From: Shewanella abyssi
Lineage (GTDB): Bacteria > Pseudomonadota > Gammaproteobacteria > Enterobacterales > Shewanellaceae
Direction of reading: 5' to 3'
Assembly: GCF_023284025.1 (NCBI RefSeq)
Contig: NZ_JAKIKR010000003.1
Coordinates: 1-64,000 of the forward strand
Length of the DNA stretch: 64,000 bases
Part shown: positions 9,425 to 19,095 of the stretch, piece by piece
How the letters are laid out: each line of letters begins with the position of its first letter
Position numbering within the stretch: the first letter of the stretch is position 1
The notes under the pieces: generated by a model
Seen by the model: only the letters and a program-made list of their open reading frames with translations
Told to the model about the DNA's origin: nothing
The model's database searches: none
Translations under genes and position numbers: made by a program

Positions 9425-10318
9425 TTAAATTCGCTCGATATCACGAGTACCAAACAGGCCGTAAGGTTTAAACCAAAGGATGATCAACAGTACATAAAAC
9501 GGCGCTATGTCATACATATTGCCGATATGCAGATACTGGCTATCGAAGAATTCGGCTACGTTTTCAAGAACACCAATAATGATGCCACCGACAATCGCGC
9601 CAACAATCGAGTCGAGCCCCCCTAAAATGACCGCAGGAAAGACCTTGATACCGATAGAGGAGAGCGAATCTGAGACACCATTGACCATGCCGATCACCAC
9701 TCCTGCGGTTGCAGACACTGTGGCTGCAATTCCCCAACTCATGGCAAAAACGTGTTTAACCGATATGCCTAAGCTTTGGGCCACCTGCTGGTCAAATGCC
9801 GTGGCGCGCATTGCCAAACCATGCTTAGAATATTTAAAGAAAAAGAAGAAACTGACCATAATGATGAGGGCTATCACGGTACTCATTAGGTAAGCAAACT
9901 CGATATTGAGCCCAAATATAGCGATAGATTCGGTATCGAAAACCCGAGGATAACTCTGGGGCGATACGCCAAAGATCCACTTAGTCAGAGACTGGAAGAA
10001 AATCGACAGACCTATGGTCACCATGATCACCGAGATAATCGGTTCACCAATCATCGGACGCAGCACTATCATCTGTAACACGACGCCAAATACCGCCATA
10101 AAGCAGAGGGTGAGGAAAAAGCCTAAGAAGAAGGGCAGCTCCAAGTACACCAATAATGCCCAGCATACCCAGGCCCCAATCAGCAAAAACTCACCTTGGG
10201 CAAAGTTAACAATCTGGGTAGATTTATAGACTAAGACAAAGCACATCCCCACCACACCGTATAACAGACCGACAATCAGTCCATTGATGATTAGCTGTAG
10301 CAACAGTTCAAAATTCAT
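9425..10318 (-). CDS. LivH-like ABC transporter permease
   Basis: 297 residues, about eight transmembrane segments, starting MNFELLLQLIINGLIVGLLY and containing the LivH-typical VNFAQGEFLLIGAWV (about residues 36-50) and the cytoplasmic loop AMRATAFDQQVAQSLGI that contacts the ATPase. Its ATG overlaps the TGA of the upstream acyl-CoA ligase gene by four bases (ATGA), with AAGGAG just before, so ligase and permease translation are coupled. This physical coupling argues that transport and CoA activation work together. Confidence 0.88.
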   Translation of the reverse strand: MNFELLLQLIINGLIVGLLYGVVGMCFVLVYKSTQIVNFAQGEFLLIGAWVCWALLVYLELPFFLGFFLTLCFMAVFGVVLQMIVLRPMIGEPIISVIMVTIGLSIFFQSLTKWIFGVSPQSYPRVFDTESIAIFGLNIEFAYLMSTVIALIIMVSFFFFFKYSKHGLAMRATAFDQQVAQSLGISVKHVFAMSWGIAATVSATAGVVIGMVNGVSDSLSSIGIKVFPAVILGGLDSIVGAIVGGIIIGVLENVAEFFDSQYLHIGNMYDIAPFYVLLIILWFKPYGLFGTRDIERI

Positions 10319-12279
10319 GAGGCTCTCCTTTGAGCAAGATCAGTGTCCAACGCTGCGCTAGCATCAATAACGGTAGCCACGTTTAACTGGGTTTTAATAC
10401 GAGATGTACTGCCATCTTGGAAGGTGATCACAGTATCAATATCAACATGGGGCTTATCGCTATAGATAGACTCGATGATGTCAGCGTACTTGTCTGCAAT
10501 CACGCCGCGGCGTACTTTACGAGTACGGGTAAGCTCACCATCATCGGCATCAAGCTCTTTATATAACAATATGAATTTATTTATTTTTTGCGAGTCAGGC
10601 AGCGATTGGTTAACGATTTCAATCTCTCTGGTCAGCTGCTGATAAACCTCGGGTAAACTCGACAAGTTGGTGTAGTTGGTAAATGAGAGTCCTTGCTGTT
10701 CAGCCCATTTTGAGACGATGCTAAAGCGGATACACAAGATGGCAGAAAGGAAAGGTTTGTCTTTACCGAGAATCACGGCTTCACCAATAAACGAAGAGAA
10801 CTTCAATTTGTTTTCAATATATTGCGGTGAGTATTGGATCCCGTGACTGGTTTTAGCCAGATCTTTGATTCTGTCTATCACCACAAGATGCCCTGAAGGC
10901 TTGAAATAACCGGCATCTCCCGTATGCATCCAGCCATCTTTAACGTCTTCATCAAAGGCGGCTTGGTCGCCTAAATAACCATTGAACATTCCCACTGTTT
11001 TGGCGATGACTTCTCCCACCCCTTCACTATCGGTATTGATCACCTGTAATTGAGCGGTGTCGAACGCCACGCCGACGCTGTCATAGTCGACATCATCTTG
11101 ATGATGAATGGTATAGGCGCCGCACATCTCTGTTTGGCCATACAGCTGACGCAATGGCACCCCAATACTCTGGAAGAATTTAAAGGTATCGGGCCCCATT
11201 GCAGCGCCGCCAGTTGCGGCGGACTTTAGAAACGAAAAACCTAATCTGTCACGTAATGCTTTCATTAAAATGGCATCCGCGAAGGTCGAGCGTTTTCCCT
11301 TAGCAAGGGCGTTTTTGGCACGTTTCATCGCAAACTCAAATAACCTCTTTTTCAGCGGCGTGGAATCCATCATCCGCGCTTGAACATCGGCTAAGATCCC
11401 CTCCCAAACACGGGGAGCCAGCAGCACAAAGCTTGGACCAATTTCGCGAAGATCCGCCATCATGGTTTCTTGCTCTTCGACAAAGTTAACGATTTGTCGG
11501 GCGATTAACGCCTGCCCTACTGCATATACCTGCTCCATAATCCAAGGCAGAGGCAGTACTGACACATAGTTATCACCAGGTTGGCGAGGATCGGCGCGCA
11601 GATATGAGCAGCAATGTTCGATAAACTTACTGCCTTGGAGTAAGACGATTTTAGGCTTTGAAGTGGTACCGGAAGTGGTGCAATAGATGGCGATGTCCTC
11701 AGGTTTTCCGGCATCAACGAGTGCGTCGTAGCTTTGCGGGTTTTGCGTATCTAAGCGCTGCCCAGTCTTATAGACGTCTTCGATGTTGATTAAGCGTGGA
11801 TCGCTATATTTACGCATCCCTCTTGGGTCGCAATAAACAATATATTTTACCGCCGGGATTTGGTCGCCGAGCTCAAGCAGTTTGTCACACTGCTCTTCAT
11901 CTTCCGCTATCACCACCTGGGCATTACTGCGATTAAGTAGATAGGCGACCTCTTCATGCATTGAGTCTTGATAGATCCCTAGCGAATAACAACTTAATGC
12001 ATGGGCGGCAACTTCTCCCCAAACCCACTCGGGTCGGTTATCACCGAGTAATGCAATCGTCGCTTCAGCTTCGATACCCAAATGACGCAGAGTCAGTGAC
12101 AGCCACTTCACACGGTTGTGATAATCGAGCCAGCTAAATTCGCTCCAAATGCCAAACTCTTTCTCACGCATGGCAATGTCATCACCCCACAACGTGGCGT
12201 TATGGCGTAAGATTTTTGGAAAGGTATCCATGTCGCCCATTTCAAAGCGATTTGCCGATGACTGATTGTCCGTTTTCAT
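10315..12279 (-). CDS. Long-chain acyl-CoA synthetase-like AMP-binding ligase
   Basis: 654 residues, ANL superfamily of the FadD15/ACSL type. Phosphate-binding loop TTSGTTSKPK at residues 201-210, GQTEMCG adenine-site motif in the middle, HTGDAGY and the hinge VIDRIKDLAKTSHG towards the C-terminus. It is predicted to form an acyl-adenylate and then an acyl-CoA. It sits inside an ABC transporter operon, overlapping LivG (TAATG) on one side and LivH (ATGA) on the other, so the imported ligand is probably its substrate. Chain length or aromatic character cannot be read from sequence. Confidence 0.85.
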   Translation of the reverse strand: MKTDNQSSANRFEMGDMDTFPKILRHNATLWGDDIAMREKEFGIWSEFSWLDYHNRVKWLSLTLRHLGIEAEATIALLGDNRPEWVWGEVAAHALSCYSLGIYQDSMHEEVAYLLNRSNAQVVIAEDEEQCDKLLELGDQIPAVKYIVYCDPRGMRKYSDPRLINIEDVYKTGQRLDTQNPQSYDALVDAGKPEDIAIYCTTSGTTSKPKIVLLQGSKFIEHCCSYLRADPRQPGDNYVSVLPLPWIMEQVYAVGQALIARQIVNFVEEQETMMADLREIGPSFVLLAPRVWEGILADVQARMMDSTPLKKRLFEFAMKRAKNALAKGKRSTFADAILMKALRDRLGFSFLKSAATGGAAMGPDTFKFFQSIGVPLRQLYGQTEMCGAYTIHHQDDVDYDSVGVAFDTAQLQVINTDSEGVGEVIAKTVGMFNGYLGDQAAFDEDVKDGWMHTGDAGYFKPSGHLVVIDRIKDLAKTSHGIQYSPQYIENKLKFSSFIGEAVILGKDKPFLSAILCIRFSIVSKWAEQQGLSFTNYTNLSSLPEVYQQLTREIEIVNQSLPDSQKINKFILLYKELDADDGELTRTRKVRRGVIADKYADIIESIYSDKPHVDIDTVITFQDGSTSRIKTQLNVATVIDASAALDTDLAQRRAS

Positions 12280-13082
12280 TAGCCCACCTCTTGTAATTGC
12301 TCATTGTCATCTAAGCCTAAATAGGCCTGTCTAACGTGCTCGTTGGCCATCACCTCATCGGGTAAACCACTGATGAGCTTCTTACCAAAATCGAGTACCA
12401 TCACATGATGAGAGATGTCCATAACAACCCCCATATCATGCTCAATCATGACAACGGTAATGCCAAACTCTTCGTTGAGATCCAAGATATAGCGCGCCAT
12501 ATCCTCCTTCTCTTCTAAGTTCATCCCGGCCATGGGTTCATCTAATAAAATCAGCTTGGGATTGAGCGCGATAGCGCGGGCTAATTCGACGCGCTTGCGC
12601 AGGCCATAAGATAGGGTGCCAGCAACCGATTTACGCACGTGGGATATATCAAGAAAATCGATGATCTCTTCCACCTGACGACGATGTTTGAGTTCCTCTT
12701 TTTGCGCGGCAGATGCCCAATAAAGTGGTCCGGTTAACCAGTTGTTTTTCATCTGGTGATGTCGGCCAACCATGATGTTGTCGAGGACCGACATATGACC
12801 AAATAGAGCGAGATTTTGAAAGGTGCGGCCTATGCCCAAATCGGCGCGATCATTTGGGCGTAAATGGGTCACCTCTTGGTTATCAAATTGGATGCTGCCC
12901 TCAAAGGGACGGTAGCGACCTGAGATACAATTGAGCATTGAAGTCTTGCCTGCACCATTTGGGCCGATAATCGAAAACACTGCGCCTTTCTCAACTTCGA
13001 AACTCACTTCGGTTAATGCTTTAACACCACCAAACGCCAGTGAGATCTGATCAACTTTTAATATTTTATCTGTCACACCCAT
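12279..13082 (-). CDS. LivG-like ABC transporter ATPase (HAAT family)
   Basis: 267 residues. Walker A GPNGAGKTS at 40-48, family-specific GRTFQNLALFGHMSVLDN following it, degenerate signature LSYGLRKRVELARAIA, Walker B LILLDEPMAGMN, and H-loop IEHDM. Weak signature LSYG instead of LSGG is common in LivG. It is first of the transporter genes after the porin and is translationally coupled to the ligase gene. It partners the LivF-like ATPase. Confidence 0.88.
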   Translation of the reverse strand: MGVTDKILKVDQISLAFGGVKALTEVSFEVEKGAVFSIIGPNGAGKTSMLNCISGRYRPFEGSIQFDNQEVTHLRPNDRADLGIGRTFQNLALFGHMSVLDNIMVGRHHQMKNNWLTGPLYWASAAQKEELKHRRQVEEIIDFLDISHVRKSVAGTLSYGLRKRVELARAIALNPKLILLDEPMAGMNLEEKEDMARYILDLNEEFGITVVMIEHDMGVVMDISHHVMVLDFGKKLISGLPDEVMANEHVRQAYLGLDDNEQLQEVG

Positions 13083-13208
13083 ACTCCTTTAAACTGCACA
13101 TACCGCTTTAATCGTTACGCTCAAACCAGCTTGAGCATTAGCGTTAAACGACTGTCATGGGTAACCAATAACGGGATTTACCAACATTACGATGCACGAT
13201 TCAGCGAT

Positions 13209-13232
13209 GGCAGATGAGTAAGCTCAACTGCC
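13209..13232 (-). repeat. Hairpin downstream of the porin gene
   Basis: GGCAG-A-TGAG / CTCA-A-CTGCC forms a nine-pair stem with one A-A mismatch and a four-base loop, 10 bp beyond the porin stop. It lacks a U-tract. It may protect the porin mRNA end or partly attenuate read-through into the livG-like gene. Confidence 0.55.
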
Positions 13233-13241
13233 ATATAACGG

Positions 13242-14282
13242 CTAAAGTGCGTAACGGAATGAAAGCTGCGCGTAGTCTGAGTCGACATCTTGGTCGCCAA
13301 TTTCAAAATTGCCGACTTCGATACCAATCGCTAGCTGTGGTGTTAAGTTTTGAAATAAGTTGACGCTCCACTGGCTGCGCTCCGCGTCGGCGATATCAGT
13401 TTCAACACGGCCATAAAGTACGGTGCTTCTCAATGTATCGGTCCAGTAGTGACGATATGCCGCCAAATAAGAAGTGGTACTTTCGACCTCCTCGCCAATT
13501 AAATCACTCGCGGCACCGACACCCACATAACGGCCGATTTCACCTTGATGGAATTGAAAACGCAGATCATCTTTACCAAAGGTTTTGAATCGTCCCGCTA
13601 TAGAGCCGCCAACCGCTGTTTCGCTATTACCTTCTGTCGTATTTAGACTGCGACCAAGTGCAGATATTGAGATGTTGCCCCAATCGCCTTTGAAGTTATA
13701 GCGAGCAACCACATCGGGAAGATCATCATTAGCGGTGTCACCACCGACGCTCTCAGGGTTTTCTATCGAGACTTGAAAATCACCGATGTCGTAGCGAACC
13801 TGTCCTTGACGAATAAACGCAAGACCCACAGTCGCACCAGCAAAGTCAGCCGTTTCAGGAATTGCACTGGTGTTCATAAAGGTGGTCCAGGTTTGACCCA
13901 CAGTTAAACCATCATACTTAATAAACGCATGACGTAATCTTGGATTAGCAGAGTTCGATACCACCTGATTACCGCCACCACCGAGAAAGTCCATTTCAAT
14001 GAAACCCATCACGTCGCCATGAACATATTTAGTATTAAAACGTGATTCATTGGCAAAAATTCGAAATTGAGATGCACTCTCTTGTAGTGGCGCACCGGTA
14101 CCAATCCAAAAGTCACGATAACCAACGTCACCGCTGACATAGCGCGCATCGACTTTAATGTAACCACCGAAGGTTAATTTTCCATCTTCACCAACTTCAA
14201 ATTCATAACTCGCCGCTGCGGAGCCTGCTAATAAACACAATGAAGCCGCCAATGTAATTTTTTTAATTTTTGAAATGAGCAT
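13242..14282 (-). CDS. DcaP-like outer-membrane porin
   Basis: 346 residues. Signal peptide to about residue 24 (AGSAAAS), then amphipathic beta strands throughout, beginning LTFGGYIKVDARYVSG and including GLTVGQTWTTFMNTSAIPET, which resembles trimeric DcaP-type dicarboxylate porins. The N-terminal coiled coil of Acinetobacter DcaP is missing. It ends FRYAL, with a terminal Leu rather than the usual Phe. AGGGG precedes ATG 14282. First gene of the operon, so it likely lets the ligand cross the outer membrane before capture by the LivK-like protein. Confidence 0.8.
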   Translation of the reverse strand: MLISKIKKITLAASLCLLAGSAAASYEFEVGEDGKLTFGGYIKVDARYVSGDVGYRDFWIGTGAPLQESASQFRIFANESRFNTKYVHGDVMGFIEMDFLGGGGNQVVSNSANPRLRHAFIKYDGLTVGQTWTTFMNTSAIPETADFAGATVGLAFIRQGQVRYDIGDFQVSIENPESVGGDTANDDLPDVVARYNFKGDWGNISISALGRSLNTTEGNSETAVGGSIAGRFKTFGKDDLRFQFHQGEIGRYVGVGAASDLIGEEVESTTSYLAAYRHYWTDTLRSTVLYGRVETDIADAERSQWSVNLFQNLTPQLAIGIEVGNFEIGDQDVDSDYAQLSFRYAL

Positions 14283-14348
14283 TTTTTATCCCCTTTAATG
14301 TCTGCACTCAAGATGAAGAAATAAAGGGATTTACTCAATTATGTATTG

Positions 14349-14425
14349 GTATTAGTACGGTAGTCTTAATACGTTAGCTGCAATACAGACGGATTAATCA
14401 ATCAGTATTAATACCGATTGATTAA
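14349..14425. promoter_or_regulatory. Candidate operator region: 32-bp palindrome and three GTATTAATAC-like boxes
   Basis: In the divergent region between porin and sensor kinase, TTAATCAATC (14394-14403), GTATTAATAC (14405-14414) and GATTGATTAA (14416-14425) form a nested palindrome with one mismatched pair (14404/14415). Two more copies of the core, each 9/10, occur at 14349-14358 (GTATTAGTAC) and 14363-14372 (GTCTTAATAC). The first lies next to a possible minus-strand -10 (CATAAT, about 14337-14342), where an activator could touch polymerase. Confidence 0.55.
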
Positions 14426-14550
14426 GACTTAAGTCGATAACCCTTACCGACCAAATACAATCAAAATATGTTATGTTAATTCCTATAACAATTAAGGGTT
14501 ACCTCGCCTATTCACGCGGGGATTTCCTAATAAAAAGGTATGACGACAGC

Positions 14551-17500
14551 ATGTTTCCTAATTGGCTATTAGTGACTATTAGTATTAGCTATATTGGTTT
14601 GCTTTTTTTGATGGCGTTTCTGGGTGATAGATACCGAGACAAGCTGTTTAAGCAGCAACATACAATCATCTATTCGCTATCTCTAGGTGTCTACTGTACC
14701 TCCTGGGGATTTCTGGGTACTGCGGGTCAAGCGGCGAGTAATTCGTTCTCATATTTACCGGTTTATATCGCTCCGATATTACTGTTTATGTTCGCTTGGC
14801 CTTTCATTCAGCGCATCATCCGCGTCTGTCTCAAACTCAATATTACCTCTATTGCAGATCTATTAGCGGCGCGGTTTGGTAAGTCACAACTGTTAGCGAT
14901 GGTTGTCACCTTTGTCGCCCTCTTTGGCACCTTGCCGTATATCGCGCTGCAGCTAAAAGCCATTGTGAACTCCTATGAAATTTTAAGACAAGATCAGCTA
15001 TTATCATCTTGGCAACTCGGCCTTGTTGTCAGCTTAATTTTGGCCGGGTTTACCATCATCTTTGGCGTTAGAGCCATTGATGTCACCGAACGCCATCCAG
15101 GGATGATGCTTGCTATCGCCTTTGAGTCTTTCGTCAAGCTTATCGCCTACCTCACCATTGGTATTTTCGTGTCTTTCTTTCTGTTTGATTCACCAATGGA
15201 TATTTGGCGCCAAGCGACCGAAGCTTCACCGGTAACCACGGAGTTTACCTACCCCAATATGGTGTCGATGTTTGGATTGCTGTTTATTGTTATGTCGGCA
15301 TTTCTCTGTCTACCGCGACAGTTCCAAGTACTCATTGTTGAACTTAAAGAGCAAAAACATGCCATTTGGAGCCGCTGGACCTTTCCAATCTATATCCTAG
15401 TTTTTGCTTTTTTTGCCACGCCGTTAGGCCAAGCTGGCAATATTCTCTATGGCGACTCGCTGCAGAGCGATGCTTATGTGCTGTTTCTCCCCGCTTTTAG
15501 TGGTGAGGCTTGGCTTGGACTATTTAGTTTTTTAGGGGCGATATCTGCTGCCAGCTCAATGGTGATCATCTCAACGATTGCGCTGAGTACCATGCTGAGT
15601 AATGAAGTCGTTTTCCCGACACTTTTTAAAGTGAGCAACATACAGAGTAGCGATTTTCACAAATTTCGTTCTCATCTGCTGAATATTCGTAAAGGGCTAA
15701 TTCTATTTGTTATTTTCCTAAGTTATGGCATGTTTCTGTTAGCACCACCCGATACGCTAGCATCATTAGGAGAGGTCGCATTTGGCGCTATCGCGCAAAT
15801 TGGCCCGGCCCTGTTTGCGGCTTTTCTATGGCGAAGAGTCACTCTCATTGGCGTATTGGCAGGCATCATTTGCGGTTTTTCACTGTGGTTAACACTCAAC
15901 TTATTGCCGCAGTTAGGCCTGTATAACCACCCATTTTCCACTAGCGAATACTCAATGACGACGATGGCGACTCTGGTAGGGCTATTTGTCAATATCTCTA
16001 TGATATGGATAGTCTCTTCGTTTACCCGCCAAAGTGTTCATGAGCAGATGCAAATAGCCCATTTTATTGAACGCCCGCCTCTAGGGAAGCTGCAACCCAC
16101 GGTCGCTAAATACATCAATCCGACCGAGTTAGAGTTATTAGTCGCTCGCTTTGTCGGCAAAGATAAGGCCGCACAAGGATTTCACGCTTTCTTCTCAACT
16201 CAAGAGCAGCCTATAGCCGATAAAACCACTCACAACCAAGCACTCATCTTCTATACCGAGAATATGCTCGCCAGCGTCATGGGCTCAGCTTCTGCGCGAC
16301 TGGTGATATCTTGCGCGCTCAATGGCCGTGATATTGCTATCGAAGATATGGCCCAGTTAGTCGAAGAGGCCTCTAGCCACCGCACCGAATTTAGTCGTTC
16401 AGTGCTACATAGCGCGATAGAAAATGCCAGTGAAGGGATCTCTGTGATCGACAGAGAACTCAATTTAGTCGCCTGGAATCAACACTATTTAAAGCTGTTT
16501 AATTACCCAGAAGATCTTGTTTATATCGGCTGCCCCGTCAAGCAACTGATTGAATTTAATCTGAGTCATGACCACCGATTTAAACATGATTTAGCACTGC
16601 AAGTTGAACGCCGTTTAGCTTATCTTCGCCAAGGCAGTCGCCACAGTACAGAGCGGCTGCAACCCGGTGGTAGAACCATCAGAATTGAAGGCAATCCAAT
16701 ACCGGATGGCGGCTTTGTGATGATATTTTCTGATATCACCATGTATCGAGAAGCTGAAAAATTACTCAAAGAAAAAAATCTCGATTTAGAAGCCAGAGTC
16801 TATGAGCGTACCAAAAAACTAGAGCAAGCAAACCTTAGCCTTGAGCATTCTAATCAAGAACTGGCAGTGGCGTTACAAAAGGTGGAACAAGCACACCAAA
16901 AGAAGAGTCAATACCTAAAAGCCTGTAGTCACGATCTACTGCAACCGTTATCAGCGGCAAGGTTGTTCTCCTCTGCTTTTGTGCAAAATGGTCAGCTCTC
17001 CAGCAAACAAAAACAACAAATGGGTTATATCGACAACTCATTGCAAGTGGCCAATGAACTGCTGCTGGACTTAAACGAAATATCTCGCATAGAAAGCGGC
17101 ACCATAGTGCCGGATATCACCGAGTTTGCCTTGCAGGAGGTGATAGATTCACTGGTCGATGAGTTTGGTGCGATTGCAGCAACAGAAGGTGTAAAATTCA
17201 AACATATTAATACCCAACTGTGGGTCAGCAGTGACAAAGTACTGCTTAGACGTATCTTGCAGAACCTTGTCAGCAATGCATTTAGATATGCGGGTAAAGG
17301 TAAAATTTTGTTGGGATATCGTCGCATGCAAGGCAGTATATCGATTCAAGTCGTCGATGATGGCCCTGGGATCCCCGCCGAAAAACAGGCCGTCATTTTT
17401 GAACAGTTTACTCGGTTACAGCACTCGGGTCATGAAGGTGTTAATGGACTCGGATTGGGCCTCAATATTGCGCAGGGTTTAGCTTCGTTGTTATCGCATC

Positions 17501-18045
17501 AATTAACGCTCTCTTCAAAAGTTAATCGCGGCAGTATCTTCAGCCTGCAGTTAAAAACGGTTTTAGCAAAGGCTGCGCCTGTCATTGAGCCCCCAGCTGA
17601 CATCCTGACCCTGAATGGCGTTCACGTATTGTGTGTTGATAATGACCCCAATGTCCTCGCCGGGATGGTTGAATTGCTCCATGGTTGGAAATGCCATGTC
17701 TATCAAGCGGGATCAGCACTGCAAGCCAAGGCGCAATTTTCAAAACACGCCCATAAAATTGACATTGTATTGATGGATTATCAGCTTGAAGATAATCAAA
17801 ATGGGTTGGATTTAATGGCTGAGCTGCAAGGCTTATCAGACCTACCCGTTCCCGCCATTTTGATCACCGCGACCATTGACGAAGCTGTCGTCAATAGGGC
17901 CAAGGAGCAAGGTTATGCTTACCTACGCAAGATAATTAAGCCTATCGCGTTACGTGCAGTGATGAGCGCCACGTTAGCAACAAGCTTACGGACAAACTAT
18001 GCCGCATCGGCGACGACTCATTTCAGTACTGAAGAGGAGAAATAA
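14551..18045 (+). CDS. SSS-domain hybrid histidine kinase, CrbS/MxtR type
   Basis: 1164 residues from ATG 14551 (MFPNWLLVTISISYIGLLFL); an in-frame ATG at 14473 adds 26 residues unlike relatives. Architecture: a sodium/solute-symporter-like membrane domain with about 13 helices (residues 1-480), a PAS domain (about 600-710), a short coiled coil, HisKA with the motif ACSHDLLQPLSAARLF (phospho-acceptor His794), HATPase_c (DDGPGIP; GLGLGLNIAQG), and a C-terminal receiver with Asp1076 in VLMDYQL. This is the architecture of CrbS/MxtR kinases that control acetyl-CoA synthetase and carbon-source genes. It is divergent from the porin/ABC/ligase operon and convergent with a LuxR-type regulator. Confidence 0.88.
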   Translation: MFPNWLLVTISISYIGLLFLMAFLGDRYRDKLFKQQHTIIYSLSLGVYCTSWGFLGTAGQAASNSFSYLPVYIAPILLFMFAWPFIQRIIRVCLKLNITSIADLLAARFGKSQLLAMVVTFVALFGTLPYIALQLKAIVNSYEILRQDQLLSSWQLGLVVSLILAGFTIIFGVRAIDVTERHPGMMLAIAFESFVKLIAYLTIGIFVSFFLFDSPMDIWRQATEASPVTTEFTYPNMVSMFGLLFIVMSAFLCLPRQFQVLIVELKEQKHAIWSRWTFPIYILVFAFFATPLGQAGNILYGDSLQSDAYVLFLPAFSGEAWLGLFSFLGAISAASSMVIISTIALSTMLSNEVVFPTLFKVSNIQSSDFHKFRSHLLNIRKGLILFVIFLSYGMFLLAPPDTLASLGEVAFGAIAQIGPALFAAFLWRRVTLIGVLAGIICGFSLWLTLNLLPQLGLYNHPFSTSEYSMTTMATLVGLFVNISMIWIVSSFTRQSVHEQMQIAHFIERPPLGKLQPTVAKYINPTELELLVARFVGKDKAAQGFHAFFSTQEQPIADKTTHNQALIFYTENMLASVMGSASARLVISCALNGRDIAIEDMAQLVEEASSHRTEFSRSVLHSAIENASEGISVIDRELNLVAWNQHYLKLFNYPEDLVYIGCPVKQLIEFNLSHDHRFKHDLALQVERRLAYLRQGSRHSTERLQPGGRTIRIEGNPIPDGGFVMIFSDITMYREAEKLLKEKNLDLEARVYERTKKLEQANLSLEHSNQELAVALQKVEQAHQKKSQYLKACSHDLLQPLSAARLFSSAFVQNGQLSSKQKQQMGYIDNSLQVANELLLDLNEISRIESGTIVPDITEFALQEVIDSLVDEFGAIAATEGVKFKHINTQLWVSSDKVLLRRILQNLVSNAFRYAGKGKILLGYRRMQGSISIQVVDDGPGIPAEKQAVIFEQFTRLQHSGHEGVNGLGLGLNIAQGLASLLSHQLTLSSKVNRGSIFSLQLKTVLAKAAPVIEPPADILTLNGVHVLCVDNDPNVLAGMVELLHGWKCHVYQAGSALQAKAQFSKHAHKIDIVLMDYQLEDNQNGLDLMAELQGLSDLPVPAILITATIDEAVVNRAKEQGYAYLRKIIKPIALRAVMSATLATSLRTNYAASATTHFSTEEEK

Positions 18046-18108
18046 GCCAACAAGGGAATGTCGGCATAATGTGTAAAACCATCGACAATATGCTCTATCA
18101 ACATTTTG

Positions 18109-18759
18109 CTAAGCAGTGAGTGGCGTCTTATCCAGTTGTAGCTGACTCATGGCAATAACCGCTTGAGTGCGTGTATGCACCCCAAGCTTTAAAAAGATGG
18201 CACTGGCATGGGCTTTAATGGTGGCTTCAGAAAGCCCCAACTCATAGGCAATTTGTTTATTGAGGAGACCATCTGCAAACATCATCAAGATGCGATGTTG
18301 TCTCGGTGACAAGCTGATAATTTTGCTGATCATACTATCGGCTTCTATTGCTTCAATATTACCGCATCCCGCAGGCATCCACTGTTGGCCTGCAAGTATC
18401 GCTTTAATCGCTTTGACCATAATGTCGACCGACGTTGATTTAGGAATAAATCCCGCCGCCCCAAACGACATACTCTTGCCTACAGTGACTTTATCTTCTT
18501 GCCCTGAAATCACCACAACGCCCATTTGAGAGTGGCAATTACGAATATTGACTAGGGTATTAAACCCATGAGCTTTTGGAATATTAAGATCAAGTAACAG
18601 TAGATCAGCATCTTGTTGCTGCAATATTTCATCGAGCTCTGCAATCGTCTCGGCTTCAAACAAGCTCACATTATCAAAGTGTGTGGTTAATATATTGACC
18701 AGTGCTTGTCTAAATAATGGATGGTCATCTGCTATTATTATTTTTAGTGGCTGTGACAT
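18109..18759 (-). CDS. LuxR/NarL-family response regulator, CrbR/ErdR type
   Basis: 216 residues: receiver domain with acidic pocket DD (11-12), phospho-acceptor Asp57 in LLLLDLNIPKAHG, then a GerE/LuxR helix-turn-helix (LSPRQHRILMMFADGLLNKQ to TIKAHASAIFLKLG, about 150-200). It is convergent with the SSS-domain kinase, 63 bp away, and is its likely partner, as CrbR/ErdR are for CrbS/MxtR. Predicted targets include the adjacent transporter/ligase operon through the palindromic boxes at 14349-14425. Confidence 0.88.
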   Translation of the reverse strand: MSQPLKIIIADDHPLFRQALVNILTTHFDNVSLFEAETIAELDEILQQQDADLLLLDLNIPKAHGFNTLVNIRNCHSQMGVVVISGQEDKVTVGKSMSFGAAGFIPKSTSVDIMVKAIKAILAGQQWMPAGCGNIEAIEADSMISKIISLSPRQHRILMMFADGLLNKQIAYELGLSEATIKAHASAIFLKLGVHTRTQAVIAMSQLQLDKTPLTA

Positions 18760-19095
18760 GTTCGAACCCTCAAATTTACATTTTTTTAGTCTACTCCATT
18801 ACCTCTTATTATCAACTCGTAACGATTCTTCTACCCTGCTGACAAATGCAAATTTAACACTTTAATTACAATTGGATAGCATGATAACCACCGTTAAAAC
18901 CTCATCATTGCCCAGCAACAACATAGACTTATTAACTAGGTTAATCTAACTAAAGACAAGCAAGTTCTCAGCTGAAAAATATATCAGCACACTAATCTTG
19001 TGGTAAAGCTTGTACATAAAGCGACTCTCACATATTCTAAATTATGGGATAGTTTTCCAATACGTTCTATTTTTCAATTGATAAGGATCGCCAAT
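18760..19095. promoter_or_regulatory. Intergenic region with predicted promoter of the patatin gene
   Basis: 335 bp between the response regulator and the patatin gene, AT-rich. TTGTAC (19010-19015), a 17-bp spacer and TATTCT (19033-19038) make a plausible plus-strand promoter with transcription from about 19045. No other gene was seen here. Confidence 0.45.
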
